From Lycorma delicatula (lineage: Eukaryota > Arthropoda > Insecta > Hemiptera > Fulgoridae), in contig NC_134467.1 in the NCBI RefSeq assembly GCF_047948215.1, positions 35,865,020 to 35,929,019 of the forward strand: a stretch of 64,000 nt of DNA, read 5' to 3'. Positions 11,378 through 23,480 of the stretch are shown here, piece after piece. The first letter of the stretch is position 1, and each line of letters begins with the position of its first letter. The notes under the pieces were generated by a model, which was not told the DNA's origin, searched no databases, and was given only the letters and a program-made list of their open reading frames with translations. The translations under genes were made by a program, and so were the position numbers.

Positions 11378-12119
11378 AAATGTATTCCAACCGGTTCTTA
11401 TCGTTACCCGACAAACACCACTCGAAAGTGATCGTACTTTGTTTCTCCCTTTTTTTGTTAATTACTTTTATTTTATTTTTTTTTTAGTCAAGTAACTGGA
11501 TGCAATTGCAACCAGTTGTAATGCACATACAGTACAATGATTGTACTGGTTGATCTTCCGCGCCGTACACTGTCTCACTTCTTAAAAAAACAAAATTAAC
11601 AAAAACCCGAAATGGTTTTTAGATATTTTTCTGAAGAGTATTTGCAAGTCCTAATCTGGTGAATATCTCGTTTAGTGTTTTCGAAATGGGAAAAATTTCA
11701 AAGCATATTTCATATATTTTTACCTTTTTTCATCCCTTTCTAGGTTAAATTTCTAAAAGTCTAAAAATGGGTTTTTAAATATTTATATGAAAATTACATA
11801 CATGAAAAATCAAGTTGATATCTTCATTTATTACAAGCAATAGAAAAAATATCCAGGTTTAAAAAAAAAATTCAAAATCCATTTTTATCCTTTAAACTCG
11901 GAATTTCAAAAAATCTAATAATTAAAATTAGATTTTAGATATTTAATGAAGGATTTCACTCACCAAAAATCATATTGATATATTTATATTTTAAGAAATA
12001 TATGTGACGTATCAACTATATAATAATTTTTTTTTTCAAAATTGATCATATTTTAAAATTAAACATTGAATCTTCTCCATAAAAAAGAACGATACATGGG
12101 TTTGTTTTTTTTTTGTATG

Positions 12120-12560
12120 TATGTACGTTTGTCGTACGTGCTCACATTTGTGAATTAGCTGGTTTTGACGCAGAGCGGACCAACGGTGGTGCGTCAGGTG
12201 GCTGCGCACGGTGACTCTAAGCCGACTCCTTACCGCTAGAAGCAGTCCGTTGTCAAATAATTTACAAATTATTTTATTTAATTTCTAAGCGTAGATTGTT
12301 TTTATTTGTATTTATTTATTTATTATTATTTATTAATTTTATAAAGGATTATTACTTATTATATTTAGCAGTAAAAAAAAAGGATTCTTTGTTTAGCGGG
12401 AGAGAGCCGTTGGCATGCATCCAGCCGGGGCATCACGTGATCAATTCATCGCCAACAGCAGCAGCTAGACCGTCAAGTAACACAACTCTTACAAACACAC
12501 ACAAGAGTAAACTAAGAAGACGGCGTTCCCAAGCCAATTCTGTGCTATGAATATGGATAG
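12120..12560. other. Unclassified higher-GC island
   Basis: A more GC-rich segment in otherwise AT-rich DNA, with a possible 84-codon frame (12296-12550) whose second half is Ser/Thr/Arg-rich. It could be the 5' region of a retroelement, but I recognise no domain and do not call a gene. Confidence 0.3.
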
Positions 12561-14438
12561 CGTTAAACATTATATTTCTAATAAAAACTATTTAATTCTA
12601 CATCTACTCACTCTTTAAGCCTATATTAAAAAAAAATATATAGAAAAATACAGAGAAAATTATTCTCAACAAATTATATATTTTTTAAAAATATTTCTAT
12701 AAAATACTTAATATTTTCACAAAAATAAGGGTATAAATGTGTCAAAGATCGAAGGAGCAGAGACCCGTGGCTATACGGTCGAAGCGAGCCCTGACTGGGT
12801 TTTTTATTAATACGTATATTAAGATTTCTTAAAAAAAAAAAAAACATGTATTTATTTTATTCTGCAAACTTATTACGACTGCAAAATTATTATGACGAAA
12901 CATTTCCTCATCCAAGCCACATGAATGCGGATGTACTGTAATTGTATATGTATAATTATAAAAAAAATAATTCTTACATAAAATTTTATAAAATTAAATA
13001 ATACATTTTTTTAATTAATTTTATTTTATTTTTATCCTTATTCTGGCAGCATATTCTTATTTACTCTTCCTTTTTTTTAAACTTATCCTGCATTATGTAA
13101 TTCTATGATCCTACATCAGTTTCATTTTTTTATATTTACTTTATTTTTACGTTTTTTTCTTTTTTTTTATTACTGTTACTAATTAATAAAACCAGTAGTA
13201 CGGTAGTAAATATAAAACTTCCGCTTTTATAATTAAAATAAAATAGTAATTAAACAATCTTTAAAAGTATAATTTTTATTTCGTTTAAGCTAGAGATGTA
13301 CATCATTCAAATAAAAAGTAAATAAGTTTTATAACTTTCTAAAAGTTAATTCCTGTAATTAGATTCAAACAATTTTTATTTTAAGTTACTATACATAAAT
13401 TATTGTGATTTTTTATTTTTTTTTTGAAAGTATTTCTAGTTTATTTAATTAATTTTTTTATTATATAAAATACAGTGATACAAAAGACGCCAAGCTATTT
13501 GAAAAATTCATAATGTTTTGAATTTTAATTGATTTAAATTTTTTTTTTCAAACCTTATAAAGGAAATCTGGGAAATTAATTATAGAAAGATACGCAGTTG
13601 TTCACCGAATGAAAATGACACGATTTTGTTTTAAAAATGAATTTCAATAATGCAGATTCAAGTAAATTATTATTATTATTTAAATATAAGGAATCCACCC
13701 TCCGCTTGATTGATTAGGATACTTATCGTCATCAAGGTTAATTAATGTACCCATTATTAGATAAGTAGTAGGCATATAAAAACACGCATCATAGGTATAT
13801 AATAAAACGAATGAAACATTGTGTCAACATTTCAAAGCAATCGGTGATTTTCGAGAATTAAGATTTTGAATAACCAAACATTTACATTTTTATTTATACA
13901 GACTTAAAGTATATCAGTTGATATAGCTTTAATTTTTTTATTAGTTATTATTTATTATTATGCACTGTTTAAAGCTTGTCGTTGTATACATTACGAATGA
14001 ATGTAAAAGGCAATAAAATTGTTCATCCAGTGCATTTTTACCTCGTTTTATTATTTACACGATTTTTCCATCATTATGAATTTGAATGCTTATAAATCGA
14101 TAACGAAAATATTAATAGAGAAACGGGTTTCATTATTGTTTTTCTCGTAAAATTTTAAAACGAAATCATGGGTATACCTTCCTGTATAAAAAAATTAAGT
14201 TTTATTCAATATGGCGGATCAAAGATGGCGGACAAAAATTCAAAACCCACTATAACGCAGATTTTTGTTTAACTATGTAAAATCCAAATTATCTCTCAGA
14301 TATTTAGTATAAAGCTATTTCCATATTTAAATATACTATTACAATGTGGTATCACTACGTATATATTAATTATATATCTTGTCTATTTTATTAAGTTGAA
14401 ATGAAAATTTTAAATATGTTTAATTTTTTGTTATATAA

Positions 14439-14440
<2 letters not shown>
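12561..14440. other. AT-rich non-coding stretch with a family Z fragment
   Basis: The part 13770-13905 (AAAAACACGCATC through TTTACATTTTTATTTATACAG) matches the end of family Z at 50345-50466. A GAAGCGAGCCCTGACTGGG end-like word lies at 12782-12800, related in style to the family Y end. No gene is seen. Confidence 0.5.

Positions 14441-14488
<48 letters not shown>
14441..14488. repeat. (TA)n microsatellite
   Basis: About 24 uninterrupted TA units. Confidence 0.95.
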
Positions 14489-14491
<3 letters not shown>

Positions 14492-14736
14492 AATAATATT
14501 TATACTTTTTAAAAATACCTACAAAAATTCGATTTTAAAAATTATGTTTCTAAATAATAATAATAATATATAAAGAGTGGCGAAAAAGCTGGATCCGGGA
14601 CATGACGAAGAGTGTGAAAAAAATTCCCTTTTTTTACTCTACTTAACAAAATCAAGGAAGACAAAACTGATAAATCAATAATTAACAAATCTTGAATAAC
14701 ATTTGTAGTTTTTAATTTCATTAAAATAACATGCTC

Positions 14737-15981
14737 CAATTCATTCACGGGAACCGGATGTTTTTGAAGTGGGTTGTACTCGGGCATTCGTGGTGGGAGG
14801 GGCACGTGGCTGGTGACTGACGTTTCCTTAGTTCATAGCATTTACATTTTAGTCGTTGAGATGGAGCCGTGGACGCTAGACCAACGCCTGTACGCGTATG
14901 ACAGTTTTGTGCGAAATGACGAATCCGTAACTGCTGTCCAGCGAGATTTCCGCCGTCAGTTTAATATCCATCGTAATGCAAGTGTCCCTTCTCGTAACAC
15001 AATATTGCGACGGGTAAACAACCTTCGAAAAAGCGGTTCAATATTGAAGATAAAACCACCGGGTCCCCGACGAACCGCTAGCACTCCGGAGAACATCGAA
15101 CGAGTAAGGGAAGCCGTTGTCAGAAGCCCACGCCGCTCTATTCAGAGGCATTCAGCAGCGTTTCAAATGAGCGCAAGTACGGTAAGACATATTCTGCATA
15201 CAGACCTGCATTTCCATCCTTACAAGATAGCCGTCGTGCAGCAGCTAAACGAGGAAGATTTCACGCAGCGATTACAATTTTGTCGACAAAGATTACCGTT
15301 TTTGAAGAAAATGAAAATTTGTTATCGTTAATGAGTGACGAAGCCCATTTTCATCTGAATGGCTTCGTCAACAAACAGAATTGTTGGTATTGGTCAGAAA
15401 GAAACCCACATCGGCTTCACAAGAGACCACTTCATAGCCCAAAGGTGACTGTCTGGTGTGGAATAGGAAAGGTCGGTGTTATTGGACCATAAACCCCGAA
15501 ACCGGGGAATCGATTTTCAAAATGTGTTATTCCAGCAGGATGGAGCTACAGCGCACACAGCGAGGGCAACGATGGCTGTTCTCCGTAACTTGTTTCCGGG
15601 ACGGATCGTTTCCAGATTCGGCGACATTCCTTGGTCCCCTCGGTCCCCCGACTCGAGTAGTTGTGATTTTTTCTGCGGGGTTTTCTGAAATCGCGTGTGT
15701 ACGGCGATAAACCGCGTACATTGGAGAAACTAAAGATCGCAATTCGTCATCACGTCACCCAGATTGATGTAGACATGCTGCAAAGAAATGAGGCCGGTTA
15801 CCGTGAAAGGCTACAACAATGTTTTGCCCAAAATCACTTGCCGGACATAATTTTTCGTTCATGAGTAAGTAACAAATGCTTTGATTTAACAAGTGTTTCA
15901 GTACCAATAAAACTTTTTTAAAGTAAATATTCAATTTTTTATGATTATTTTAAAAACATCCGGTTCCCGTGAATGACCCTG
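14737..15981 (+). mobile_element. DD41D Tc1/mariner-superfamily transposon, copy A
   Basis: The terminal inverted repeats contain ATTCACGGGAACCGGATGTT, followed on the left by TTTTGAAG and mirrored on the right (15945-15981). The right flank is TA; the left edge (about 14735-14737) has lost the expected CAGG start. Its sister copy at 50465-51797 is about 90% or more identical. Compared with that copy it has an internal deletion of about 90 bp near 15490. Confidence 0.9.
14861..15863 (+). pseudogene. DD41D transposase, frameshifted with internal deletion
   Basis: The start ATG at 14861 gives MEPWTLDQRLYAYDSF, then the helix-turn-helix region (SVPSRNTILRRVNNLRKSGS, residues about 46-65) and a linker RTPENIER-like segment (here STPENIER). 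The first frame runs to about 15331, where a one-base loss near 15289 (by comparison with 51019) shifts it. The first catalytic Asp is in LMSDEAHFHLNG; the second in FQQDGATAHTA; the third in SSSCDFF. Forty-one residues separate the last two, hence DD41D spacing. After GVIGP a stop and a deletion of about 30 codons remove the segment before the second Asp. Confidence 0.88.
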
Positions 15982-17370
15982 TATATGCGCGCGCGTGTGT
16001 TTGTGCGTGATAGATAAAGCCATTATTTGATGAAAATCCATATGATCAAAAAAATAAATATTTAGATTTTCAAAAAAAATTTATTTAAAAAAACCATAAC
16101 AGCGTTCGGTACACAGTATATTCCTCAGATGTTACGATCAGAATACTAAAGTTAAACAAACTTTTAAAAAATAAAGAGCTGAAAATGTTTTTAGCTCTTT
16201 TAGCTCTGTATTTCTGAATATGGCGTGGGTGCGTGTATATATACACGCGTTTGTGTGTATATGTGTGTGCGTGTGTGCGCGGAGAAAAACACACACATCT
16301 GTTTGTAAAAATCGTATAAAAAACAATTCCAAATTCTATTCTGAAAAGTATAAAGTAAATTTTACAAGAATAAAGATAGGTAGTCATTCAAAATAAAAAC
16401 TTACAAACAAAAGGAAAGAAAACATAAAGCATTAATTAAAGAAAATAGAACCTAGTGAGAAATAGAAAAACAAGTAAAACATTAACTAGAATAGAAAGAA
16501 AAAACAAATAAAGGAAAAAAAAACAAATCATAAGATCAATTTAATTTGGCATCTGGTGTACTCCATGTCTTATACACTAGTCAATTGATTTAATTTACAG
16601 CTAGAAATGGAAGGTTAAAACATGGCTTTAGAAAAAATAAATAACTATAAACCGTAACGTATGTACAGAGTATAACAAAATTGAATTTTTCTAAACATAT
16701 GTTGTAACAAATATTGCAAATACCAACTTGTAGTGTACATTCCCCCAAGCTAACACACACACACACACAAATTCCTCTCGCTCGCACGCACGCTCGCGCA
16801 CAAACACATATTCGAAAAATAAAGTCGAATATATTATGTTACATGTAATATTGTTATTGTATCTGGTATTCCTTAAAAAAAAAAAACAAACAAATATGTA
16901 TCAGATAAATTTCAAAGAATGCATACATCTTGAACTGAACTATATTGGTACTATCAAATTTAAATATATATATATATATATATATATCTATGAGTTTATG
17001 TTTCGTATATATATAACCAAATAAATATTTATGTAGACAAAAATTTGCATGCACTGGTCTTAAAACTGAATTTTTATCAAAATTTGTTCATATTTTTATG
17101 AAAGTAGTGAAAAAGGAGTTGGAGTCAACGTCTTTTTTTTAATGTTTAGAAAAAAATAAATTTTTATAATAATGACACGGGTATATTTTTATACTTTTAT
17201 CATTATACTAAATCCACTACTACAGCTTGGTTAATTTTTTTTCTAGTATCTAATTACATTGATTTATTTTACACCTTTCCAGATATTCCAATGAAAAATT
17301 TATTTTCTTAAAAAGTATTATACTGTGACAATGTTGTTTTGTATTATTCGTTATATTTTTTTATGTAACA
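15982..17370. other. AT-rich stretch with CA/CG/TA microsatellites
   Basis: Mixed GT/CG/TA simple repeats lie at 15985-16005 and 16205-16292, a CA run at 16752-16770, and (TA)n at 16963-16988. Frames across these tracts (for example 16085-16387 minus) are low-complexity translations. No gene is supported. Confidence 0.6.
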
Positions 17371-18287
17371 AAGCTCGGCTGATTAAATTTTGCACGCTAG
17401 CGTGCTACATGGATACAAAAGATACTATCCAGTTGGACGTAACAGGACATGATAGTTAAAATCCCCTTCTACAAAACCTGCGATAATGCGTTGAAATCTG
17501 TTTACCGGTTTGTTTTAAATAGCAGTTAAAGTTGAGTCGAGTACGGCCAATATATCAACACGGTTAAGATAGGGTGCAACGCTCAAATTTTTAACAACAA
17601 AATATATGAATCGTACGTATATTTTTCATCATTTTAAAGCGATTTACGATAGTGAAATTATTGATAGGAGTACTGTGAATAGGTGGGCGTTTAAATTTCG
17701 CGAATGTGAAGCTGGTAAAGCGACAATTGAGAACGCTCCTCGCAGCGGAAGACCAGTTTCTATGACTGATGAGAAACATTAAAAGGAGGTGGACAATTTG
17801 CTTCAAAGTGATCGGCGAATCACCCAAAAAAGCATCGCTATTCAGTTAGGTATATCTAATGAATGAGTAGGCTGTATTATCGAGCAATTGGGTTACCATA
17901 AAATCTGTAGACGATGGGTACGGCGTAAACTCTGACGTCTCTCCGCAAGTTGAAGTTTGAGCTTATTCCGCATCCGCCATACTCGCCGGATTTGGCACCG
18001 CGCGAGTTTTACTTCTTCCGTCATCTTAAGATGGATTTCAAAGGTAATCATTACACCACCAAGGATGAGGTGAAGGAAGCTGTGGCTATTTGGATCCGAG
18101 AAAAACGACCAGAATTTGTCAGCCTTGAAATGAAAAAACTTGTCAGTTGGGAAAAGTGTATCAATGTAAACGGGAATTATGTTGATAAATAAATACTGCA
18201 TTTTGCAGCTAAGTTATTGCACTTTTATTAATTTTTTATTTCATTCCCATGCTACACATATGTGTGCAAAATTTATCAGCCGAGCCT
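17371..18287 (+). mobile_element. Mariner transposon with core-deleted transposase
   Basis: The terminal inverted repeats read GCTCGGCTGAT(T)AAATTTTGCAC at both ends (17373 and, as complement, to 18286). Length is about 917 bp, against roughly 1.3 kb for full mariners. The transposase reads in from 17653 (helix-turn-helix side) and resumes at 17950 with the C-terminal part; the catalytic centre between them is missing, so the copy is non-autonomous and resembles a MITE precursor. Confidence 0.9.
17653..18192 (+). pseudogene. Mariner transposase remnant
   Basis: The N-terminal part reads STVNRWAFKFRECEAGK and APRSGRPVSMTDE, the second helix-turn-helix with GISNE, and GYHKICRRWV, with stops at about 17780 and 17864. 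About 17940 the sequence jumps to the C-terminal block LRKLKFELIPHPPYSPDLAP, followed by GNHYTTKDEVKEAVAIWI and a stop at 18190-18192. Known mariners carry their first two catalytic Asp residues in the missing segment. The third catalytic position, normally Asp in a LAPSDF-type motif, here reads LAPREF, so Glu replaces Asp and Arg precedes it. Confidence 0.88.
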
Positions 18288-18452
18288 CGTCTATTGGTCT
18301 TGGTATAATATTTTTAAAAAGGGTAATTTACCTTAAAATTTGGTATTTTTCCCTTTTTAGGGAGAAAAATAACAAATTTTGGAGAAATAACAAATATGTC
18401 AATAACAGTTGTAGAACTTTCCCACCAATCGGCTTTTTTCTGATACAAGGCT

Positions 18453-18483
18453 TACACACGCGCGCGCGCACACATACACATAA

Positions 18484-18514
<31 letters not shown>

Positions 18515-18660
18515 CGCGCACGCACACACGAACAGAAAGAGAGCGAGTTAGAGAGAGAGGGCGCGCACACAGAGAGAGATAGATTGAGAGAAGGGCGCGC
18601 GCGCACCCGCACACACAGAGAGAGAAAGGGAGAGAGAGAGAGACGCACGCACGCACACAA
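18453..18660. repeat. Complex CA/CG/GA microsatellite block
   Basis: Alternating runs of CA, CG, GATA and GAGA words. Long frames on the minus strand through it (18328-18660, 18399-18656) translate to Ser/Leu/Cys/Arg repeats and are not genes. Confidence 0.9.
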
Positions 18661-18805
18661 CTTAATTTAAAATATATATAATTTTATTTAAATATAATAT
18701 TTTTTTCGTTTAAATCAATATTTCTAACTAAAGTGTCCGCGCAAATATAATTTTTATTTATAGTCGCATCAACAATTAAAGTCGTTAGGGACTTATCAGT
18801 GTAAT

Positions 18806-19029
18806 GTAACTGTACAGGTAAATGTGCAGTCTTGAACTAACTTAGACTGACTATTCGTGAGATTTGTGGTTAATTGAAACCCCACCATCAAAGAACACCG
18901 GTATCCACTATCTAGTATTCAAATCCGTATAAAAGTAACAGTTATTACTAGGATTTAATCTTTAGAACTCTCGACTTCGAAATCAGATGATTTGCGATGA
19001 TGAGTTTACCACTAGACCACCCCGGTAGT
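18806..19029 (-). repeat. SINE family S1 copy, diverged
   Basis: It keeps GGTTAATTGAAACCCCACC, AAGAACACCGGTATCCAC and the tRNA-like head at the right end (GTTTACCACTAGACCACCCCGG). The tail end is eroded. Confidence 0.8.
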
Positions 19030-20047
19030 TTAAATTATTAATTACCTAAAATATTGTTTTGAATTAATTAAAAGATTTTTCAAAATAAATCTTAATTTAC
19101 AAACACGAGAAAACAATATTTTTAAAAATAAATAAAAAAACTGAAATTATACTACAATTACAAATTAAACAGTTACGAGTAGAAAATTAATTTGCGATGA
19201 AAATAAATTTACTTTTATTATTTATAGAAAAGCTTTGTATACTAGTAGATATATTATACATGTTTCTTCTCATCTTATGCAAATAGACTGCAAATTTTTA
19301 ACGCAACAGTTGCAGTAAAAGATGCCAGTCGGTCTAGAAATTTATTACTGAAAACAATAAATTATATAAAACATGTATATATGTCATATATCAACTGAAT
19401 AGTTTTATATGAGAAACCATTGAAACAATATTAAAAGAAATAGAGTACAATTTAGAGATTACAATAATTTATATTTCAGGATAGTACTGAATAGAATCGT
19501 AGAAGCCATGGATAAAAAAGGATATTGTCCCCTTTATAGCAGCAAGATAAAAAATTTATACTATTATATAAAAACGAAGAGGGTTTTATTTGTTCTGGAT
19601 AAATAAAAAACTACTCTCTCTATTGCATACAAATTTTTTACCAATGTTTCTTGGCATAACTGAGAGAGTTGTTGGATATAATTCATCTCGAAAACCTCGA
19701 ACAACCGACCGATCGATTACTTTCAAATTTTCAGAATACATTTTTATTATAAAGGGTTTAAACCATAAACCAAGGGCCTAATTCCCTAGAACGTTAAAAT
19801 ATTAAAAATATTCATTATTTCTTCACCCACAAGGAGGGTGAATTTGTAAACTAAAGATACCCATTAAGGGAAAAGAAATAATCCTTTTACTTCATTATTA
19901 CATTTCTGCCTCCATCGCAAAGAAATAAGTTATAAACTTTTCGTCATCAAATGTGTGTTTACTTTAATTACCATAGCTACTATTATTCCATTGGTCTGTT
20001 AGGGTGAGGCGTGAACTAAAATAGAATACTGATGCAAGCACCATTAA
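19030..20047. other. AT-rich non-coding stretch
   Basis: No recognisable element or gene; short frames such as 19590-19781 have no motif. Confidence 0.5.
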
Positions 20048-20265
20048 AGGTATAAACTAATATATTACAAGAAAGCAGAGAAATGAGAGAAACAAGTGAA
20101 GAGAAATACGAGACAAGATAGGAAAGAGAAAGAAGCCCTGAGAACATGTCGTAGCAAAGTCATAAACTGATGTAATAAGAAAATAGAGGAATAGGAGAGA
20201 AAAGAGAGAAGAGGAAGAAGATAAAAGAGAGTTAAAGCCCTGAATACAGGTGAAGAACTGACCGA
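20048..20265. repeat. Two diverged tandem units of about 110 bp, purine-rich
   Basis: Unit 1 (20048-20158) and unit 2 (20159-20265) both start ATAAACT(A/G)AT, pass through a GA-rich middle and end near AAGCCCTGA. They lead directly into the R1-type 3' tail and may be its subterminal repeats. Confidence 0.55.
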
Positions 20266-20582
20266 AGAGCAAAGGGGTGATAGACAGCCATCTACGGAGC
20301 CATCGTTCGTCCGCGCTTGTGTGGATGGGCGATGGTGATGAAACTCGGGGACTCATAACCCCCCCGAACTCAAAGATACCCCCGAGGTCGCGTATTTCTT
20401 AACTGCGGATCCGACCTCGGGTGGGAGGAACGGTGAAATAGAAGTTTTAATCGGTAGGGTCTGGCCACACATAGGCTCTTAATATCAATATGTAGCTAAA
20501 CACGTGCGAGTCCGACACTCCCCCCACTTGTGAGAGGTACATAAATGGTATTTCTCCGTAACACCTCTAAAAAATAAATAAA
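20266..20582 (+). mobile_element. R1-type non-LTR retrotransposon 3' tail
   Basis: It has the arrangement seen at the ends of the other R1-like elements here: a TTTTAATCGGTAG word, then GCGAGTCCGACACT, then CTCCGTAACACCTCTAAAAA and an A-rich end. Compare TTTAGTCGGTAG ... CGAGCCCGACACT at 63150-63230 and TTTAGTCGGTAG ... GTGCCCGACACT at 49157-49224. No coding part is retained. Confidence 0.65.
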
Positions 20583-20639
20583 AAAAGCTACTATTATTCT
20601 ATCTTTTAAAATTTAGTTTCTTTTTCAGGTTTCTATAAA

Positions 20640-20930
20640 GCCTGAATACTTTTTAATCGTTATTCTCACAACCATGAGGATAACGAACAGTGCGGGGGTC
20701 CATGAGACGGAGCCCTCTGGATAGACGGGAATGGCGACCGAAGCGTGCTCTACCAGTGTCCAAAGCGCTGTTTCCTTGCAACACGCAAGCGAAGCGAGCT
20801 CTACGGTTTTCGGGTAGGGCCCTTGTCCCCGAAGAGCCCCTGATTTGGCTCCGAGGTTAACCTGGGTTTACCTGAGCTCTGAGGTTCCAGGTTCCGGCTA
20901 GACGGGCCGACTAGGATTTTTATAAAATCA
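20640..20930. other. GC-rich unclassified segment
   Basis: It contains GACCGAAGCGTGCTC, GCAAGCGAAGCGAGCTC and ACGGGCCGACTAGGA words that resemble the end of family Y at 5340-5425 and of 12745-12800. It is a likely end of a dispersed element. Confidence 0.35.
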
Positions 20931-21744
20931 CAACGTAAATGAAACCATGACCATTTGTAGAAAATTATACTCTACCCTTTAGAAAAGCTAAAGAGAAAAG
21001 TAATCCTATTGAAACGCATTACTTTTATATTAATTTTCAAGAGAATAATTTCATTTAAATACAAGTAAGGGAAACCAATTTATTTTATTTTATTTTATTT
21101 AATAATAGTAAGTAAATTAAAACATCATTTTACTCTTCATAGAAGTGGAAAATCAGTTGTACCGCAACCATGTCCTGGAGACTGATAAATTAGTTTATCA
21201 GATACGATCCTTTTTTAATAAAAAAAAGATTAAATAATAGGCAGAAACAGGTCGAAATACTTACTGTATCAATAATGAAGCAGAAATATTCATTTTTAAC
21301 AACGATAGGAGAGAGTAATATCTACGTAATATATTTGATGTTCTACTTGTTAAATTCATTTTGCAAAAATTTTCTATTATAAAAACATTAACCTGTCATA
21401 TCTAGCTATTATATAATCTTGGTATTACATTGATGAATAATGATTGGAATCCAATATCTTCTTCCTTTTTAGAATTTAATTTCAATAAAAGTATGTTGGT
21501 TAAAATTTTCCGTTTAAAAAACATTGACCGGTCATCCTTTTACTGAAATGTTTTTCCAGAAGAGGAGGAAAATTGATTGGTTTATCGTTTATGCTATAGG
21601 TGTCTTTAAAGTTAAATTATCTAATCTTGACCTATATAAGAGGATTAAATGGGAAAACATATTATTTTTTTTTTTAATATAAATGAACAGATTCATTTTA
21701 AAATGTTTTATAAATTATATTTTATTTTTTAATTAAGATTTATT

Positions 21745-21896
21745 TTTTTTTTTTTGTCTTCAGTCATTTGACTGGTTTGATGCAGCTCTCCAAGATTCCC
21801 TATCTAATGCTAGTCGTTTCATTTCGGTATACCCTCTACATCCTACATCCCTAACAATTTGTTTTACATATTCCAAACGTGGCCTGCCTACACAAT
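21745..21896 (-). pseudogene. RTE-like retrotransposon copy 4, 3' end only
   Basis: About 150 bp beginning with a T run and GTCTTCAGTCATTTGACTGG on the plus strand, ending at CGTGGCCTGCCTACACAATT. It is closest by eye to the copies at 30533 and 38479. Confidence 0.85.
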
Positions 21897-23026
21897 TATT
21901 AATTAATAATCACTGCCCGACAAACATTTTTTTTTTAAAATATTTCCTTCAATTCATTAGTCAATTCTTACTAATTTTGGTTTGAGAAAAACGAATATGA
22001 CAAAGATAATTTTTTATTATCTCTCGTTTTTGTGAGATTACAATAGGGGGAAGTATTTTATTTTAACAGATTAAGAGAAAACTATACATTTTAATTACAT
22101 ATAACAACAGTATAGAAAGTCCATTTGACATTATTTAATAGCAGTTACATTCTAAGAGTTCTTAATTGTTGGAAAAATACCTCGAAGTTGGTTGGGTCTG
22201 AAGAGAATCATGTGGTGGCTTCATGAGATCGTTGTGTTTTGGCTTTCCTCTTGTGAGTTCTGGAGTATCCTTACACAGAAACCAGCAGTAACCTGCATGC
22301 ATTTCTTCATCTTTGTTCCATTACAGAAATATCCTGATGGAATCTTTCTCCATGTTCATCACTGATAACTCTACAACCAGGAGGGAAAAAATCCATGTGT
22401 GAGTGGAGAAAAATTGATTTTAAGGGATATGTTGCATCCGAGTTGATGATATTTTTGCAGAAGTACTGTCATCAATTGACTGTAGTTTTCATTTCTTTTG
22501 TTGCCTAAAAATTCATGAATGTTACCCTTTAAGGCTCCCCATACTTTCTTTTCTTATACCTCCAAAATTCGGATAAATCCAGGATTCTTTACAAATATTT
22601 CATTTTTTGTCAAAAATACTTGTCTTAACTTTTGCATTACTTAATGTAGTAATTTTTCTATTAAGTATTTAAAAACCTGTATTTCTCGGTTCATACTTTT
22701 GACAAAATGTTTTATCAAACACAGCTTTACATGAAGGTTTATATGAAGGGGTGGACAAAGAGCATCTTTTGGGTCCACAAGAGGTTCGGCAACGACAATT
22801 TTCTCGCTAGAGTTAAGATTTCTTGCAGGCCATTTTCCTTGAATATCCCTACTGTCTCACATATATAAAAAACAGCAGTATTTACTGTAACCCAGTTTCA
22901 TTTCTAAGAGTACAACGATGACTTTTAATTTGCCAAATATTTTCCACTTGTATTCAGCATATTGGATTAAGTTTAGGAAGATTGCCATGTTTGATAAGTC
23001 TCCTGGATGTGAACTACATCCCAACC

Positions 23027-23480
23027 CCGTAGAGGAAGACACCCCCCTTGTGACGCTTTGGTGGTCACACCACTCCCTCGTTCCTAGCCCTAATGGGCTT
23101 TAACGGGATTCATCTTTCGCCCTCTAACGTTTTACATCTTATAGTAATAAGCCAGGCCTCGTTGGGATGCCACCGATGTAAATGCCTCAGTAGACATTTA
23201 CATCGGTGATTTTTAAACTCAGCTTTTACCTTCGTTGTAGGCCTCGTTTGAACATCTTGAATGTCCTATATCGTTGCCCTCGGAACTAGCTAACGGAGCT
23301 CGCGGAAGAACGAACCCCGCGTCTAGTTCTACTTTTACTGAGCCAGTTTCTAATAAATGTCTCGAAATTCGTGGCAAATTGACAACAAAATACCACAAAA
23401 AATGTTGTTTGCAACAACGAAGTTTAGTCCTAGATTCCTTAGTGAACTCTACTTCAGTTCCTGTCCTGCATGTGAATTGC
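23027..23480 (-). repeat. Family P (R1-like retroelement 3' region), copy 1, truncated at both ends
   Basis: The reverse complement aligns with 32235-32431 plus 33873-34110: shared words include GAACTGAAGTAGAGTTT/C, TTGGCTCA-TAAAAGTAGAAC, GGACATTCAAGATGT, ACATTTACATCGGTG and AGCCCAT-AGGGCTA. Unlike copy 2 it lacks the last 150 bp or so up to the poly-A, and it stops upstream at the join with the densovirus-like part (about 23480). A 217-codon minus frame (23219-23872) crosses both parts and is not credible as one protein. Confidence 0.75.
23171..23208. repeat. Stem-loop conserved in family P
   Basis: Perfect 14-bp arms (CACCGATGTAAATG and its complement) around a 10-base loop. Copy 2 has the equivalent at about 33931-33967 with a few mismatches. 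Confidence 0.75.

Larger units (their letters stand above)
10020..12020. repeat. AT-rich repeated family T, several units
   Basis: A unit with CATCTCTTTCAAGGTTGAAT, ATTTATATGAAAATTACATA and ATCTTCATTTATTA recurs at about 10020-10198, 10629-10810, 11690-11850 and 11850-12000, with sub-motifs TTTAAACTCGGAATTTCAAA at 10680 and 11885. It is non-coding. The RTE-like copy at 10199-10628 interrupts the first unit. Confidence 0.6.

Noticed and set aside
12296..12550. Possible small gene
   Set aside because: The first third is a Phe/Leu/Tyr-rich read-through of AT-rich DNA and no motif is seen in the rest.
18328..18660. Cys/Ser/Leu/Arg-rich minus-strand frames
   Set aside because: These are translations of mixed GA/CA/CG microsatellites.
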